Source of the DNA: an uncultured Clostridium sp.
GTDB lineage: Bacteria > Bacillota > Clostridia > TANB77 > CAG-508
Reading direction: 5' to 3'
Assembly (NCBI GenBank): GCA_948465565.1
Contig: CAOJXR010000001.1
Location: forward strand, 1-64,000
Length of the DNA: 64,000 nt
Under the pieces are notes generated by a model that was not told the DNA's origin, searched no databases, and saw nothing but the letters and a program-made list of their open reading frames with translations. The position numbers and the translations under genes are program-made. The first letter of the stretch is position 1, and the number at the start of each line of letters is the position of its first letter. Shown in pieces: positions 54,543 through 63,886 of this stretch.

Positions 54543-55220
54543 ATGTTTAAAATCCTAGTAGTCGAAGATGATAAAAATTTAAGAAAATTAATAGTAACTT
54601 GTTTAGAGAAAAGCAATTATACTGTTTTTGAGAGTAAAAATGGAGAAGAAGCTTTAGAGATTATGGATAAGGAGTATGTTGACCTTATTGTAACTGATAT
54701 TATGATGCCTGAAATGGATGGGTATGAGATGATACAGCTATTAAGAGAAGCAAAATACGAAACTCCAATTTTAATAATAACAGCTAAAGAAGACATTGAA
54801 GATAAAAGACAAGGTTTTACACTTGGAGCAGATGATTATATGGTAAAGCCTATAAATATTGATGAGTTAATATTAAGAGTAAAATCATTACTGAAAAGAA
54901 GCCAAGCGACAAATGAGAAGAAAATTAAAATTGGAAAAGTAGAACTAGATTATGATAAACTGGAAATAAAGAAAGAAAACAAATTTTATCAATTGACTCA
55001 AAAGGAATTTTATTTAACATATAAATTACTAAGTTCACCTAACAAAACATTTAAAAGACAAGATTTAATTGAGGAAATCTGGGGGCTAGAAAACGAGTCA
55101 GATTATAGAACTGTTGACGTACATATAAAGAGAATAAGAGAGAAATTAGAAGATATAACAGAATTTGAAATTGTTACAACAAGAGGAATTGGATATAAAG
55201 CAATAATAAAAGAGGAATAA
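54543..55220 (+). CDS. OmpR-family response regulator
   Basis: A 225-residue regulator: receiver domain (VVEDDKNLRKL, phosphorylation Asp in LIVTDIMMPEMDG, conserved Lys in YMVKPI) and a C-terminal winged-helix DNA-binding domain (LTQKEFYLTYKLL, YRTVDVHIKRIREKL, GIGYK). The kinase gene follows with a 1-base gap, so they form one two-component system. The target genes are unknown. AAAGGAAGAGTGAAAAA precedes the ATG. Confidence 0.93.
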   Translation: MFKILVVEDDKNLRKLIVTCLEKSNYTVFESKNGEEALEIMDKEYVDLIVTDIMMPEMDGYEMIQLLREAKYETPILIITAKEDIEDKRQGFTLGADDYMVKPINIDELILRVKSLLKRSQATNEKKIKIGKVELDYDKLEIKKENKFYQLTQKEFYLTYKLLSSPNKTFKRQDLIEEIWGLENESDYRTVDVHIKRIREKLEDITEFEIVTTRGIGYKAIIKEE

Positions 55221-55221
55221 T

Positions 55222-56334
55222 ATGTTTGAGAGAATACTTGGAAAGAAGAAATCATTACAAAGAAATTTAATAATAGAATTTTCAATTGTATTTATAGTAT
55301 TAATATTTTTATCAATATCAGTTTTCTATATAAGTGTAAATAAGGCGATTGAAAAGAAATTAGTCGATATAGACGAAGTTGAGCAAATCGATAGATTAGA
55401 AATAGTAAACATTGTAAGAAGAAGTGTTGGAATTACAGTCATTACAAGCGCACTATACATAATTATAATAATGAGATATAGCGCAAGAAAAATTCTAGGG
55501 CCAATAAGGCAGATAAACGAAGCAACTAAAAAGATAGCAACAGGTGATTTTGATATTGAATTAGAAAGTGACAGGGAAGATGAAATTGGTCAATTAACAG
55601 AGAATTTCAATACTATGGCTAAAGATTTGAATAAAATAGAGGTCTTGCAAAAAGACTTCATAAATAATATGTCACATGAACTAAAAACACCTATAAGTTC
55701 AATAAAAGGATTTGCACAATTACTTGAAAGCGAAAACTTAACAGACGAAGAAAAGAAAGAATATATAGGTATTATAGTTGAAGAATCAGACAGATTGTTG
55801 AATATTAGTAGTAATATTCTAAAACTTTCTAAACTACAAAATAAAGACAAACTTACAAATAAAAAAGAAGTAGAAATTTCAGAGCAAATTAGAAAGGTAA
55901 TAAATATTCTTGAAAGCAAATGGACAGAAAAAAATATTATAATATCTGCTAATTTACCTAAAACAATAATAAATGGCGATGAGGAATTATTATACCAAGT
56001 ATGGATGAATTTAATAGATAATAGTATTAAATTTACAGGAAAAGATGGAAAGATTGACATAAGTATAAAGAAAATTAATAATAAGGCTCAAATATCAATA
56101 AAAGATAATGGAATTGGCATGACAGAAGATGAAAAGAAAAAAATATTTGAAAGATTTTATCAAGTTGATGAATCACATTATAGTGAAGGAAGTGGACTAG
56201 GACTTTCAATTGTAAAAAGAATTATTAATCTTTCTGATGGAGAGATTAAAATAGAAACAGAAAAAGGAAAAGGCAGTAATTTCATAGTAGAACTGCCATA
56301 TGAGAAAAATAGAAATAGAATTAAAATCAAGTAA
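55222..56334 (+). CDS. Sensor histidine kinase
   Basis: A 370-residue membrane kinase. Two membrane segments (about 15-38 and 72-92) enclose only a short outer loop of about 30 residues, so it may sense within the membrane. HAMP follows (RKILGPIRQINEATKKIATGDF), then HisKA with the phosphorylated His in NNMSHELKTP, and the ATPase with NLIDNSIKFT, DNGIGM and GSGLGLSIVKRI. It is the partner of the preceding regulator. Confidence 0.93.
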   Translation: MFERILGKKKSLQRNLIIEFSIVFIVLIFLSISVFYISVNKAIEKKLVDIDEVEQIDRLEIVNIVRRSVGITVITSALYIIIIMRYSARKILGPIRQINEATKKIATGDFDIELESDREDEIGQLTENFNTMAKDLNKIEVLQKDFINNMSHELKTPISSIKGFAQLLESENLTDEEKKEYIGIIVEESDRLLNISSNILKLSKLQNKDKLTNKKEVEISEQIRKVINILESKWTEKNIIISANLPKTIINGDEELLYQVWMNLIDNSIKFTGKDGKIDISIKKINNKAQISIKDNGIGMTEDEKKKIFERFYQVDESHYSEGSGLGLSIVKRIINLSDGEIKIETEKGKGSNFIVELPYEKNRNRIKIK

Positions 56335-56338
56335 AAAG

Positions 56339-56368
56339 CACACGGAAAATTTTTCTGTGTGTATTTTA
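56339..56368 (+). terminator. Terminator after the histidine kinase gene
   Basis: GCACACGGAAAA with TTTTCTGTGTGT (one G-T pair), followed by ATTTTATT. Confidence 0.75.
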
Positions 56369-56440
56369 TTGTTTAAATTATAAATATAGTATATAATCAC
56401 GTTGGCAAGAAAAAAGCCCAAAAGAAAGGTCGGTGTTTTT

Positions 56441-57877
56441 ATGAAAGAAAAATATGACATAATTGCAGTAGGGATGGGACCAGGAGCTGTTTTTATGGCT
56501 TATGAGCTAATAAAGCAAAACAGCAACAAGAAAGTATTGTTAATTGAGCAAGGAAAAAGAGTTGAAGACAGAAATTGCCCAATAGAAAAAATCGGGAAAT
56601 GCACAAAGTGCAAACCATTTTGCAATATAACAAGTGGATTTTCAGGAGCAGGCGCATTTTCAGATGGTAAGCTTTCATTATATAATCCAGAAGACGACGA
56701 TATTCATGTAGGTGGAGAATTACATAAATATATTGGAGTAGAAAAAACAAAAGAGTTGATAGATTATACAGACCAAATTTATCTAGAATTTGGAGCTGAT
56801 AAAAAATTAGAAGGAGTGGAATTTAGAGAAGAAGTTAGCAAACTTAAGAAAAGAGCAAAAAAAGAAAACTTAAACTTAATAGATATACCAATTCGTCACT
56901 TAGGAACAGAAAAAGCACACGAACTATATGGAAAAATAGAAAAATATATTGAAGATAATGGCGTTACTCTTATGTTTGATACAATGGTTAAGGACTTAAT
57001 CATTGAAGACAGACAAGTAAAAGGTGTACAAATAAAAAAATCAAAAGATATAGACAAAGAAAATTGTGAAACAGAAGATATTATGGCAGACAAAGTTGTT
57101 TTAGCTGTTGGAAGAAAAGGCGCAAATTGGCTAGTTGGAATGTGTGATAAACACAATATAAAAACTAAAGCTGGTTGTGTTGATATTGGAATAAGATATG
57201 AATTACCAGATTCAGTTATGCATGACATTAATCATTATATGTATGAAGGAAAGATAATTGGAAGACCATGGCCTTTCCAAGATAAAGTTAGAACATTCTG
57301 TCAAAATCCAAGTGGATTTGTTTCATCAGAAGTATATGATAATAATTTGACTTTAGTTAACGGGCATTCATATAAAGACAAGAAAAGCACCAACACAAAT
57401 TTAGCTATTCTTGTTTCACATAATTTTACATATCCATTTAATAAGCCTATTGACTATGGTAGAAATGTTGCGAAAAACTTAAATGAACTTGGAGCTGGTA
57501 ATGTAGTCGTACAAAGACTTGGCGATATTTCAAGAGGAAAAAGAACATGGCAAGAAGAACTTGATAAAAATTCTGTTGTTCCTACACTAAAATCAGCAGT
57601 ACCAGGAGATATAACTTTTGCAATAGGATATAGAACAATGACAGATATATTGCAGTTTATAAAACAAGTTGATAAAGTGGTTGAAGGGTTTGCTAATCCA
57701 GATAATTTGCTTTATGGACCAGAAATTAAATTTTATAGTAATAAGTTAGAAATAGATGAGAATTTTGAAACAAATATCAAAGGATTATACTCAATTGGAG
57801 ATGGTGGAGGAATGACAAGAGGACTTATGATGGCATCATGCTCAGGAGTACAGATGGCAAGAAACTTGATTAAATAG
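56441..57877 (+). CDS. COG2509-type FAD-dependent dehydrogenase
   Basis: A 478-residue flavoprotein of the group called uncharacterised FAD-dependent dehydrogenases. The dinucleotide fold is IIAVGMGPGAVFMAYEL near the start, a four-cysteine cluster CPIEKIGKCTKCKPFC lies near 46-61, and GFSGAGAFSDGKL follows. The C-terminal FAD contact is LYSIGDGGGMTRGLMMASCSG. The substrate is unknown. The start at 56441 was chosen by the GAAAGGTCGGTG upstream; TTG 56402 is the longer option. Confidence 0.8.
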   Translation: MKEKYDIIAVGMGPGAVFMAYELIKQNSNKKVLLIEQGKRVEDRNCPIEKIGKCTKCKPFCNITSGFSGAGAFSDGKLSLYNPEDDDIHVGGELHKYIGVEKTKELIDYTDQIYLEFGADKKLEGVEFREEVSKLKKRAKKENLNLIDIPIRHLGTEKAHELYGKIEKYIEDNGVTLMFDTMVKDLIIEDRQVKGVQIKKSKDIDKENCETEDIMADKVVLAVGRKGANWLVGMCDKHNIKTKAGCVDIGIRYELPDSVMHDINHYMYEGKIIGRPWPFQDKVRTFCQNPSGFVSSEVYDNNLTLVNGHSYKDKKSTNTNLAILVSHNFTYPFNKPIDYGRNVAKNLNELGAGNVVVQRLGDISRGKRTWQEELDKNSVVPTLKSAVPGDITFAIGYRTMTDILQFIKQVDKVVEGFANPDNLLYGPEIKFYSNKLEIDENFETNIKGLYSIGDGGGMTRGLMMASCSGVQMARNLIK

Positions 57878-57890
57878 TTATTTTATATAG

Positions 57891-57930
57891 AAAAGTTTAG
57901 CTTATGTTAATTAGCTAGACTTTTATTTTT
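57891..57930 (+). terminator. Terminator after the flavoprotein gene
   Basis: AAAAGTTTAGCT (57891-57902) with AGCTAGACTTTT (57912-57923, one G-T pair), followed by ATTTTT. Confidence 0.8.
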
Positions 57931-58100
57931 TATAAACAAAAGTCACCAGTTTGTCACTATAGATACAGTATAATAATTATAGAAGATTACGAAATTGTAA
58001 GGATTAATTAATATAAATCAATGGAATTTCTACCTACAAATACGTATAATAAAAATAGATACATATGGAGTAATTAGTTGTAGTAAAGAAGGTGGTAAGA

Positions 58101-58796
58101 ATGAAATTAGTTAGAAGAATAATTTTTCTTGTAATATTAGTGGTAATGAGCATAGCGTTTTTAGTAATTGGAAATGGATATGACATGTACAAAAATGCAA
58201 TAGAAGAAATACCTATAGCAGAAAAAATAAATAGTATTAGACAAAAGGATAATTATACTAGGTTTGAAGAACTACCACAAATGTATATAAATGCAGTAAT
58301 TTCAGTAGAAGATCACAGATTTTATGGACATAATGGAATAGACTTAATTGCTATTGGACGAGCTATTGTAAATGATATTAAAGCTATGAAATATGTTGAA
58401 GGTGGAAGTACTATAACACAGCAATTGTGCAAAAATATTTACTTCACTCAAGAGAAAAAATTTAATAGAAAAGTTGCAGAAGTATTTATGGCATTTGAAA
58501 TGGAAGAGAAACTTGATAAAAAAGATATTTTTGAATTATACATAAATACAAGTTACTTTGGAGATGGATATACTACAGCAAAAGAAGCATGTAGAGGATA
58601 TTTTCATAAAGAATTAAAAGATATGACAGATGGAGAATGTGTATTACTTGCAGGAATACCAAATGCACCATCTGTATATGCACCAACAAAAAATCCAGAT
58701 TTAGCAAAACAAAGACAAAAACAAGTTTTAAAGAAAATGATTAAATATAAATATTTAAGTGAAGAAGAAGCGGAAAGAATTAGCCAAGAAAAATAA
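58101..58796 (+). CDS. Monofunctional peptidoglycan glycosyltransferase
   Basis: A 231-residue GT51 transglycosylase without a penicillin-binding transpeptidase domain. It polymerises lipid II into glycan strands. One membrane anchor lies at about 6-25. The catalytic Glu is in SVEDHRFYGHNGID; GGSTITQQLCKNIYF, the KVAEVFMAFEMEEKLDKKDIFELYIN block and the LLAGIPNAPSVYAP end are all present. The start ATG 58101 follows GAAGGTGGTAAG; GTG 58092 is an alternative. Confidence 0.92.
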   Translation: MKLVRRIIFLVILVVMSIAFLVIGNGYDMYKNAIEEIPIAEKINSIRQKDNYTRFEELPQMYINAVISVEDHRFYGHNGIDLIAIGRAIVNDIKAMKYVEGGSTITQQLCKNIYFTQEKKFNRKVAEVFMAFEMEEKLDKKDIFELYINTSYFGDGYTTAKEACRGYFHKELKDMTDGECVLLAGIPNAPSVYAPTKNPDLAKQRQKQVLKKMIKYKYLSEEEAERISQEK

Positions 58797-58801
58797 GAAT
58801 T

Positions 58802-58851
58802 AAGATTTTGAATTGAACGATTTTAAGTTCATTTCAAAGTCTTATTTTTTT
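58802..58851 (+). terminator. Terminator after the transglycosylase gene
   Basis: A 17-bp stem with mismatches (58802-58818 with 58827-58843) followed by ATTTTTTT. Confidence 0.8.
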
Positions 58852-58938
58852 GTATGAGCCCGACTGAGTGTTCAAATGAATTGTTTGAGTATCCAATCTT
58901 TTATATAATATATAAAGAAAAAATTAAGGAGATATCAT

Positions 58939-59442
58939 ATGAAAAAATCACTTAAAAGGGAATTTATTATAAAAATAAAAAAATATATTTCAAAGATAGT
59001 TTTATTTTTCTTATATAGAGGATTTAAAGTAACATCCAAATATGATAGTACAGTAAGAAAAGAAGTAGATTCATGGAAAGATGGCTTTACAGCATGTATC
59101 AATACTGGCATTAAAAATGTTAAATTAATAATAAAAAAGGAAAATGGAAAGATAGTAAGAATTAAAGAAGCAGAAAGTATGGATTTAGAAATTACATTTA
59201 AAAGCATAGATGTAGCTTTTTTAATGTTTACAGGTAGACTTGGTGTTAGTAAAGCATACGCAGAACATAGATTTACTTTAAAAGGAGAAATAGGAAAAGC
59301 TATGAGCTTAGTAAGATGCATAGATATTGTAGAAGCATATCTATTCCCTAAGTTTATAACTAAAAATATTTTAAAAGAAATTCCAAAGAAATCTATGGGG
59401 CTAGTTAGATGCTATGGGAATGTTTTGTTTGGAAGAGTATAA
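58939..59442 (+). CDS. SCP2-like lipid-binding domain protein
   Basis: A 167-residue protein with a basic, hydrophobic N-terminus and a region resembling the SCP2 sterol-carrier fold (LEITFKSIDVAFLMFTGRLGV...AEHRFTLKGEIGKAMSLVRCI). SCP2 domains bind lipids or acyl chains. It heads an operon with an iron alcohol dehydrogenase (34-base gap) and an aldehyde dehydrogenase, so it may present a hydrophobic aldehyde or alcohol to them; this is inference. AAGGAGATATC precedes the ATG. Confidence 0.6.
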   Translation: MKKSLKREFIIKIKKYISKIVLFFLYRGFKVTSKYDSTVRKEVDSWKDGFTACINTGIKNVKLIIKKENGKIVRIKEAESMDLEITFKSIDVAFLMFTGRLGVSKAYAEHRFTLKGEIGKAMSLVRCIDIVEAYLFPKFITKNILKEIPKKSMGLVRCYGNVLFGRV

Positions 59443-59476
59443 GTATAGTAGAACCAAAAATAGAAAGGAAAAAATC

Positions 59477-60658
59477 ATGTCAAATTATTATGAATTTCAA
59501 AACTCAGCAAAAATCTTATCAGGAGATTTTGCAATAGAAAACATACCACACGAATTTAAATCATTAGGAGCAAAGAATATATTAGTGCTAACAGATAAAA
59601 CATTAGAAAAAATAGGAACACTTCAAATAGTTATTGATGCAATAGATAATGGAGAATTAAAAATTAATGGAATATTTACAGAAATACCACCAGATTCGTC
59701 AATAGACACAATAAATGAAGTAGTAAAACAATATAAAAACTTAAATTGTGACGGAATTTTAGCAATAGGAGGAGGTTCTGTAATTGACACAGCAAAAGGT
59801 ACAAGAATGGTTCTATCACAAGAGAAAGAAGATATAATGGATTTGTCTGGATGTGAGCTTATTGCTTATGGAAAACATATCCCATTTATTGCAATACCAA
59901 CTACTTCTGGAACAGGGTCAGAAGCAACTCTAGTTGCAGTTATTTTAAATAAAGTTCAAAATATTAAAATGGAATTTATATCATACTTTTTGGTACCTGA
60001 TGTAGCAGTTCTTGACCCAAGAATGACACTAACTCTTCCAAAGAAAACAACTGCGTCAACAGGGATGGATGCTTTATGCCATGCAATAGAAAGCTATACA
60101 TGCCTTCAAAGAAACCCAATGAGTGATGCATATGCAACAGCAGCAATAGAAATCATTAGAGAGAATTTGGTAAACGCAGTAAAAAATGGAAATGATAAAA
60201 AGGTAAGGATAGCAATGGCAAATGCTTCTCTTATGGCAGGTGTATCTTTTTCAAATTCAATGGTAGGATTAATTCATGCAATAGGACACAGTGTTGGCGC
60301 TGTATCTAAGGTTCCACATGGTGATGCAATGAGTATTTTAATGCCCGTTTGTATGAAATTTAATAAAGATAAGCTTGAATCAGAATATGCGAAACTTCTT
60401 TTATATGTTGCAGGAGAAGCAGTTTATATAAATACTCCAAAAGAAAAAAGAGCTGATACAACAATAAAATACATAGAAAAAATGTTAAAAGAATTAAATG
60501 ATTTATCAGGATTACCAACAAAACTATCAGAAACAAATGTAAAAAGAGAAGATTTTGAAGCAATTGCAGAAAAATCACTAAACGATGGTGCAATGATAGT
60601 AAATCCAAAACAAGTAAGTTATAATGATGTTATAAATATTTTAAATGAAGCTTTTTAA
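59477..60658 (+). CDS. Iron-containing alcohol dehydrogenase
   Basis: A 393-residue group III alcohol dehydrogenase, interconverting aldehydes and alcohols with NAD(P)H. NAD site GILAIGGGSVIDTAKG; metal ligands lie in GMDALCHAIESYT and in GLIHAIGHSVGAVSKVPHGDAM (two histidines). The start at 59477 follows AGAAAGGAAAAAATC. It lies between the SCP2-like gene and the aldehyde dehydrogenase, with 11 bases to the latter. Confidence 0.92.
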   Translation: MSNYYEFQNSAKILSGDFAIENIPHEFKSLGAKNILVLTDKTLEKIGTLQIVIDAIDNGELKINGIFTEIPPDSSIDTINEVVKQYKNLNCDGILAIGGGSVIDTAKGTRMVLSQEKEDIMDLSGCELIAYGKHIPFIAIPTTSGTGSEATLVAVILNKVQNIKMEFISYFLVPDVAVLDPRMTLTLPKKTTASTGMDALCHAIESYTCLQRNPMSDAYATAAIEIIRENLVNAVKNGNDKKVRIAMANASLMAGVSFSNSMVGLIHAIGHSVGAVSKVPHGDAMSILMPVCMKFNKDKLESEYAKLLLYVAGEAVYINTPKEKRADTTIKYIEKMLKELNDLSGLPTKLSETNVKREDFEAIAEKSLNDGAMIVNPKQVSYNDVINILNEAF

Positions 60659-60669
60659 GGAGAGAAAAT

Positions 60670-62043
60670 ATGAGTAATATTACAGAGATTATTGAAAATC
60701 AAAGAAAATATTATGGAACAAATAAAACAAAAGATATAGATTTTAGAATACAGAAATTAAAACAATTAAAAAAAGAAATAAAAAATAGAGAAAACGATAT
60801 TTGTAGTGCACTTCAAAAAGACTTAGGAAAACATCCTGTAGAATCATACATGGTTGAAATAGGCATGGTTTTAGATGATTTAGGTTATATTATAAAACAT
60901 GTGAGAAAATGGGCTAAAAAAGAATATCATTTAACCCCACTTTCCCAATTTCCATCAATAAGTTATCAAATACCAGAAAGCTATGGTGTAACTCTTGTTA
61001 TATCACCATGGAATTATCCATTTTTGCTAACTATGCAACCACTAATAGGGGCTATAAGTGCTGGTAACTGTGTAGTTGTCAAACCTTCAGAATTTTCACC
61101 AAATGTATCAGATGTTATAAAAGATATTATTAGGAATGTTTTTGAAAAAGAGCATGTTACAACAATTTTAGGTGATAAAGATGTTTGTACAGAAATTTTA
61201 GAAAATAAATTTGATTATATTTTTTATACTGGAAGTACAAATGTAGGAAAAATAGTTATGCAGTATGCTGCAAAGAACTTGACTCCTGTTACACTTGAAC
61301 TTGGAGGAAAAAGTCCATGTATTGTAGATAAAGAGGCTAGTCTAGAATTAACAGCTAAAAGGATTGTGTTTGGAAAACTTTTAAATTGTGGTCAAACATG
61401 TGTGGCACCAGATTATATACTTGTACATAAAGAGGTAAAGTCAAAGTTCATTGATTACTGCAAAATGTACATTGAAAAATTTTTAGGAGATAATTGGAGA
61501 GATAATGAAGAATATCCTAAAATGGTAAATGAAAAACACTTCAATAGAATTTTGAGTTTGATAAATAAAGATGAACTAATATATGGTGGAGAGTCAGATA
61601 AAGAAAATATGAAAATTCAGCCAACTTTATTAGATATAAAAGATATCAATTCAAGAGTTATGCAAGAAGAAATTTTTGGACCAATTTTACCAATTATAGA
61701 ATATGAAGATCTACATGAAGCTATAAATTATATAAACTCAAAAGAAAAGCCACTTGCATTGTATTTATTTACGAATAACAAAGGTATTCAAAAAAGAATT
61801 TTGAAGGAAGTGTCTTTTGGCGGAGGCTGTATAAATGACACAATAATTCATTTAGCATGTTCAAAATTAGGATTTGGAGGCGTTGGAAATAGCGGGATTG
61901 GTGAGTATCATGGAAAGTATAGCTTTAAGACTTTTAGCCATTATAAAAGTATACTAAAAAAATCAGTTTTGCTTGATTTACCAATGAGATATCATCCGTA
62001 TAAAAAAATAAATGATAAATTGATTAGAATGTTCATGAAATAG
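60670..62043 (+). CDS. Aldehyde dehydrogenase
   Basis: A 457-residue NAD(P)-dependent aldehyde dehydrogenase of the short class-3 / fatty-aldehyde type. Motifs: VTLVISPWNYPFLLTMQPL, FYTGSTNVGKIV, catalytic Glu in TLELGGKSPCIVD, catalytic Cys in LLNCGQTCVAPDY and EIFGPILPII. The C-terminal half-hydrophobic tail is like that of the fatty-aldehyde enzymes. AAGGAGAGAAAAT precedes the ATG. Together with the alcohol dehydrogenase it can pass an aldehyde between alcohol and acid. Confidence 0.92.
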   Translation: MSNITEIIENQRKYYGTNKTKDIDFRIQKLKQLKKEIKNRENDICSALQKDLGKHPVESYMVEIGMVLDDLGYIIKHVRKWAKKEYHLTPLSQFPSISYQIPESYGVTLVISPWNYPFLLTMQPLIGAISAGNCVVVKPSEFSPNVSDVIKDIIRNVFEKEHVTTILGDKDVCTEILENKFDYIFYTGSTNVGKIVMQYAAKNLTPVTLELGGKSPCIVDKEASLELTAKRIVFGKLLNCGQTCVAPDYILVHKEVKSKFIDYCKMYIEKFLGDNWRDNEEYPKMVNEKHFNRILSLINKDELIYGGESDKENMKIQPTLLDIKDINSRVMQEEIFGPILPIIEYEDLHEAINYINSKEKPLALYLFTNNKGIQKRILKEVSFGGGCINDTIIHLACSKLGFGGVGNSGIGEYHGKYSFKTFSHYKSILKKSVLLDLPMRYHPYKKINDKLIRMFMK

Positions 62044-62063
62044 CAAATTTTTGCACTAAAGTA

Positions 62064-62092
62064 TTGATTATAAATTTAATATATACTATAAT
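62064..62092 (+). promoter_or_regulatory. Promoter of the MATE gene
   Basis: TTGATT (62064-62069) and TATAAT (62087-62092) with a 17-base spacer, 27 bases before the start. Confidence 0.65.
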
Positions 62093-62119
62093 AACTCCCG
62101 CTGAGCAGGAGAAATAAAA

Positions 62120-63448
62120 ATGAAAATACAATTATCAGAACATTTTACATATAAAAAGCTAATAAAATTTACAATACCTACAATAATAATGATGATATTT
62201 ACATCGATTTATGGAGTAGTAGATGGAATATTTGTGTCAAACATTGTTGGTTCAGATGGGTTTGCAGCAGTAAACTTAATTATGCCAGCACTTATGATTT
62301 TAGGCACAGTTGGATTTATGTTTGGAACAGGTGGATGTGCACTCGTTTCTAAAACAATAGGCGAAGGTGATAAAGAAAAAGCCAATAAATATTTTTCAAT
62401 GTTAATATATTTATTGATAATTATAGGACTTATATTTTCAATTCTAGGAGTATTACTTGTAAAACCTATGTCAAAATTACTAGGAGCAGATGAAAAATTG
62501 CTTGAGTCTTGTGTAACATATGGAAGAACGTTAATGCTATTTTTAATTCCATTTGTATTACAAAATAGTTTTCAAAGTTTTTTAATAGTTGCAGAAAGAC
62601 CTACATTCGGACTAATAATATCTATTGTAACTGGCGTTTCAAATATGATATTAGATTTCTTATTTATGTATGTATTTAGAATGGGAGTATTTGGTGCCGC
62701 ACTAGCTACAGGAATAAGTCAATTAGTTGGAGGAATAATACCATTAATTTATTTCTTACGTCCTAATAACAGCCCTTTAAGACTAACCAAAACTAAATTT
62801 GAATTAAAACCAATTTTACAAACATGTGCAAATGGATCATCAGAAATGTTAACAAATCTTTCTATGTCACTTGTTAATATGTTATTTAATATGCAACTTA
62901 TGAAATATGCAGGCTCAGATGGCGTTGTTGCTTATGGAATTATAATGTATGTTGGATTTATTTTCTCAGGAACATATTTAGGGTATTCAATTGGAACAGC
63001 ACCAATTATAGGATATCACTATGGAGCAGGAAATACAGAAGAACTAAAAAATTTATTAAAGAAAAGTTTGAAATTAATAGCAGTAACTTCGATTGTCATG
63101 ACTGGATTAGCTGAATTGTTATCAAAAACGCTTGCATCTATATTTGTAAGTTATGATGCAGGTTTATTGCAAATGACAACAACTGCAATAAGATTATTCT
63201 CTATATCATATATTATTAGTGGATTTAATATTTTCAGCTCATCATTCTTTACAGCATTAAACAATGGTGCAGTTTCTGCCACAATTTCATTTTTAAGAAC
63301 ACTAGTTTTTCAAATTGCCATGATTTTTATATTACCAGCAATTTGGGGCATAAATGGAATTTGGATTGCAGTAGTTGCTGCTGAAATGTTATCTGTAATT
63401 GTTAGCTTTGGATTTTTGGTTGGAAATAAGAAAAAATATCAATATTGA
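62120..63448 (+). CDS. MATE family exporter
   Basis: A 442-residue transporter with twelve hydrophobic segments in two bundles of six. The start (FTIPTIIMMIFTSIYGVVDGIFVSNIVGSDGFAAVNL) and GTGGCALVSKTIGEGDKEKA are typical of the NorM/DinF-like MATE group. It exports cationic drugs or metabolites using Na+ or H+. AGCAGGAGAAATAAAA precedes the ATG. Confidence 0.92.
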   Translation: MKIQLSEHFTYKKLIKFTIPTIIMMIFTSIYGVVDGIFVSNIVGSDGFAAVNLIMPALMILGTVGFMFGTGGCALVSKTIGEGDKEKANKYFSMLIYLLIIIGLIFSILGVLLVKPMSKLLGADEKLLESCVTYGRTLMLFLIPFVLQNSFQSFLIVAERPTFGLIISIVTGVSNMILDFLFMYVFRMGVFGAALATGISQLVGGIIPLIYFLRPNNSPLRLTKTKFELKPILQTCANGSSEMLTNLSMSLVNMLFNMQLMKYAGSDGVVAYGIIMYVGFIFSGTYLGYSIGTAPIIGYHYGAGNTEELKNLLKKSLKLIAVTSIVMTGLAELLSKTLASIFVSYDAGLLQMTTTAIRLFSISYIISGFNIFSSSFFTALNNGAVSATISFLRTLVFQIAMIFILPAIWGINGIWIAVVAAEMLSVIVSFGFLVGNKKKYQY

Positions 63449-63467
63449 GGAGAAAGGATGTATTCTT

Positions 63468-63581
63468 ATGAAAGAAATGAAAAATGATATTATTTTATTT
63501 GAAAATCAAGGAGTAAAACTAGAAGTAAATTTACAAGATGAAACAGTATGGCTTAATATGGATCAAAATGTTATATTATAA
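63468..63581 (+). pseudogene. RhuM-family N-terminal stub
   Basis: A 37-residue frame (IILFENQGVKLEVNLQDETVWLN in two halves around residue 8-30) matches the start of RhuM-type (virulence protein / Bro-like) proteins, which normally continue for about 300 residues. Here it stops soon after ETVWLNMDQ, with no continuation in other frames. GAGGAGAAAGGATG lies upstream. It is the relic of a lost gene. Confidence 0.55.
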
Positions 63582-63631
63582 ATATAGAATATAAAACAAG
63601 AACACGAAAAAATATAAAGGAGGAAATAACA

Positions 63632-63832
63632 TTGGCTGTAAAATTAAATCCAGATAAAAAAATCGTAGAAACAATAAAAGAGGGCTTAAAAAAGAAAGGC
63701 GGTTATTGTCCATGCAGAACTGAAAAAACAGAAGATACAAAATGCATGTGCAAGGAATTCAAAGAACAGATTAAAGATCCTAATTTCGAAGGATATTGTC
63801 ATTGTATGCTTTATTATAAATCAATTGACTAA
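63632..63832 (+). CDS. Small ferredoxin-thioredoxin reductase catalytic-subunit-like protein
   Basis: A 66-residue cysteine-rich protein with the FTR beta pattern: CPC in GYCPCR, CMC in TKCMCKEF and CHC in GYCHCMLYY. In plant-type FTR these bind a [4Fe-4S] cluster next to a redox disulfide that reduces thioredoxin. This is shorter than the plant-type subunit and has no variable subunit nearby. The start is TTG 63632, because AAAGGAGGAAATAACA lies just upstream and no ATG fits. A thioredoxin or partner is not in view. Confidence 0.7.
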   Translation: MAVKLNPDKKIVETIKEGLKKKGGYCPCRTEKTEDTKCMCKEFKEQIKDPNFEGYCHCMLYYKSID

Positions 63833-63886
63833 ATTATGCTGCATAATCTTCCTAAATATACTAATACTATAAAAAAGGAGATATTT

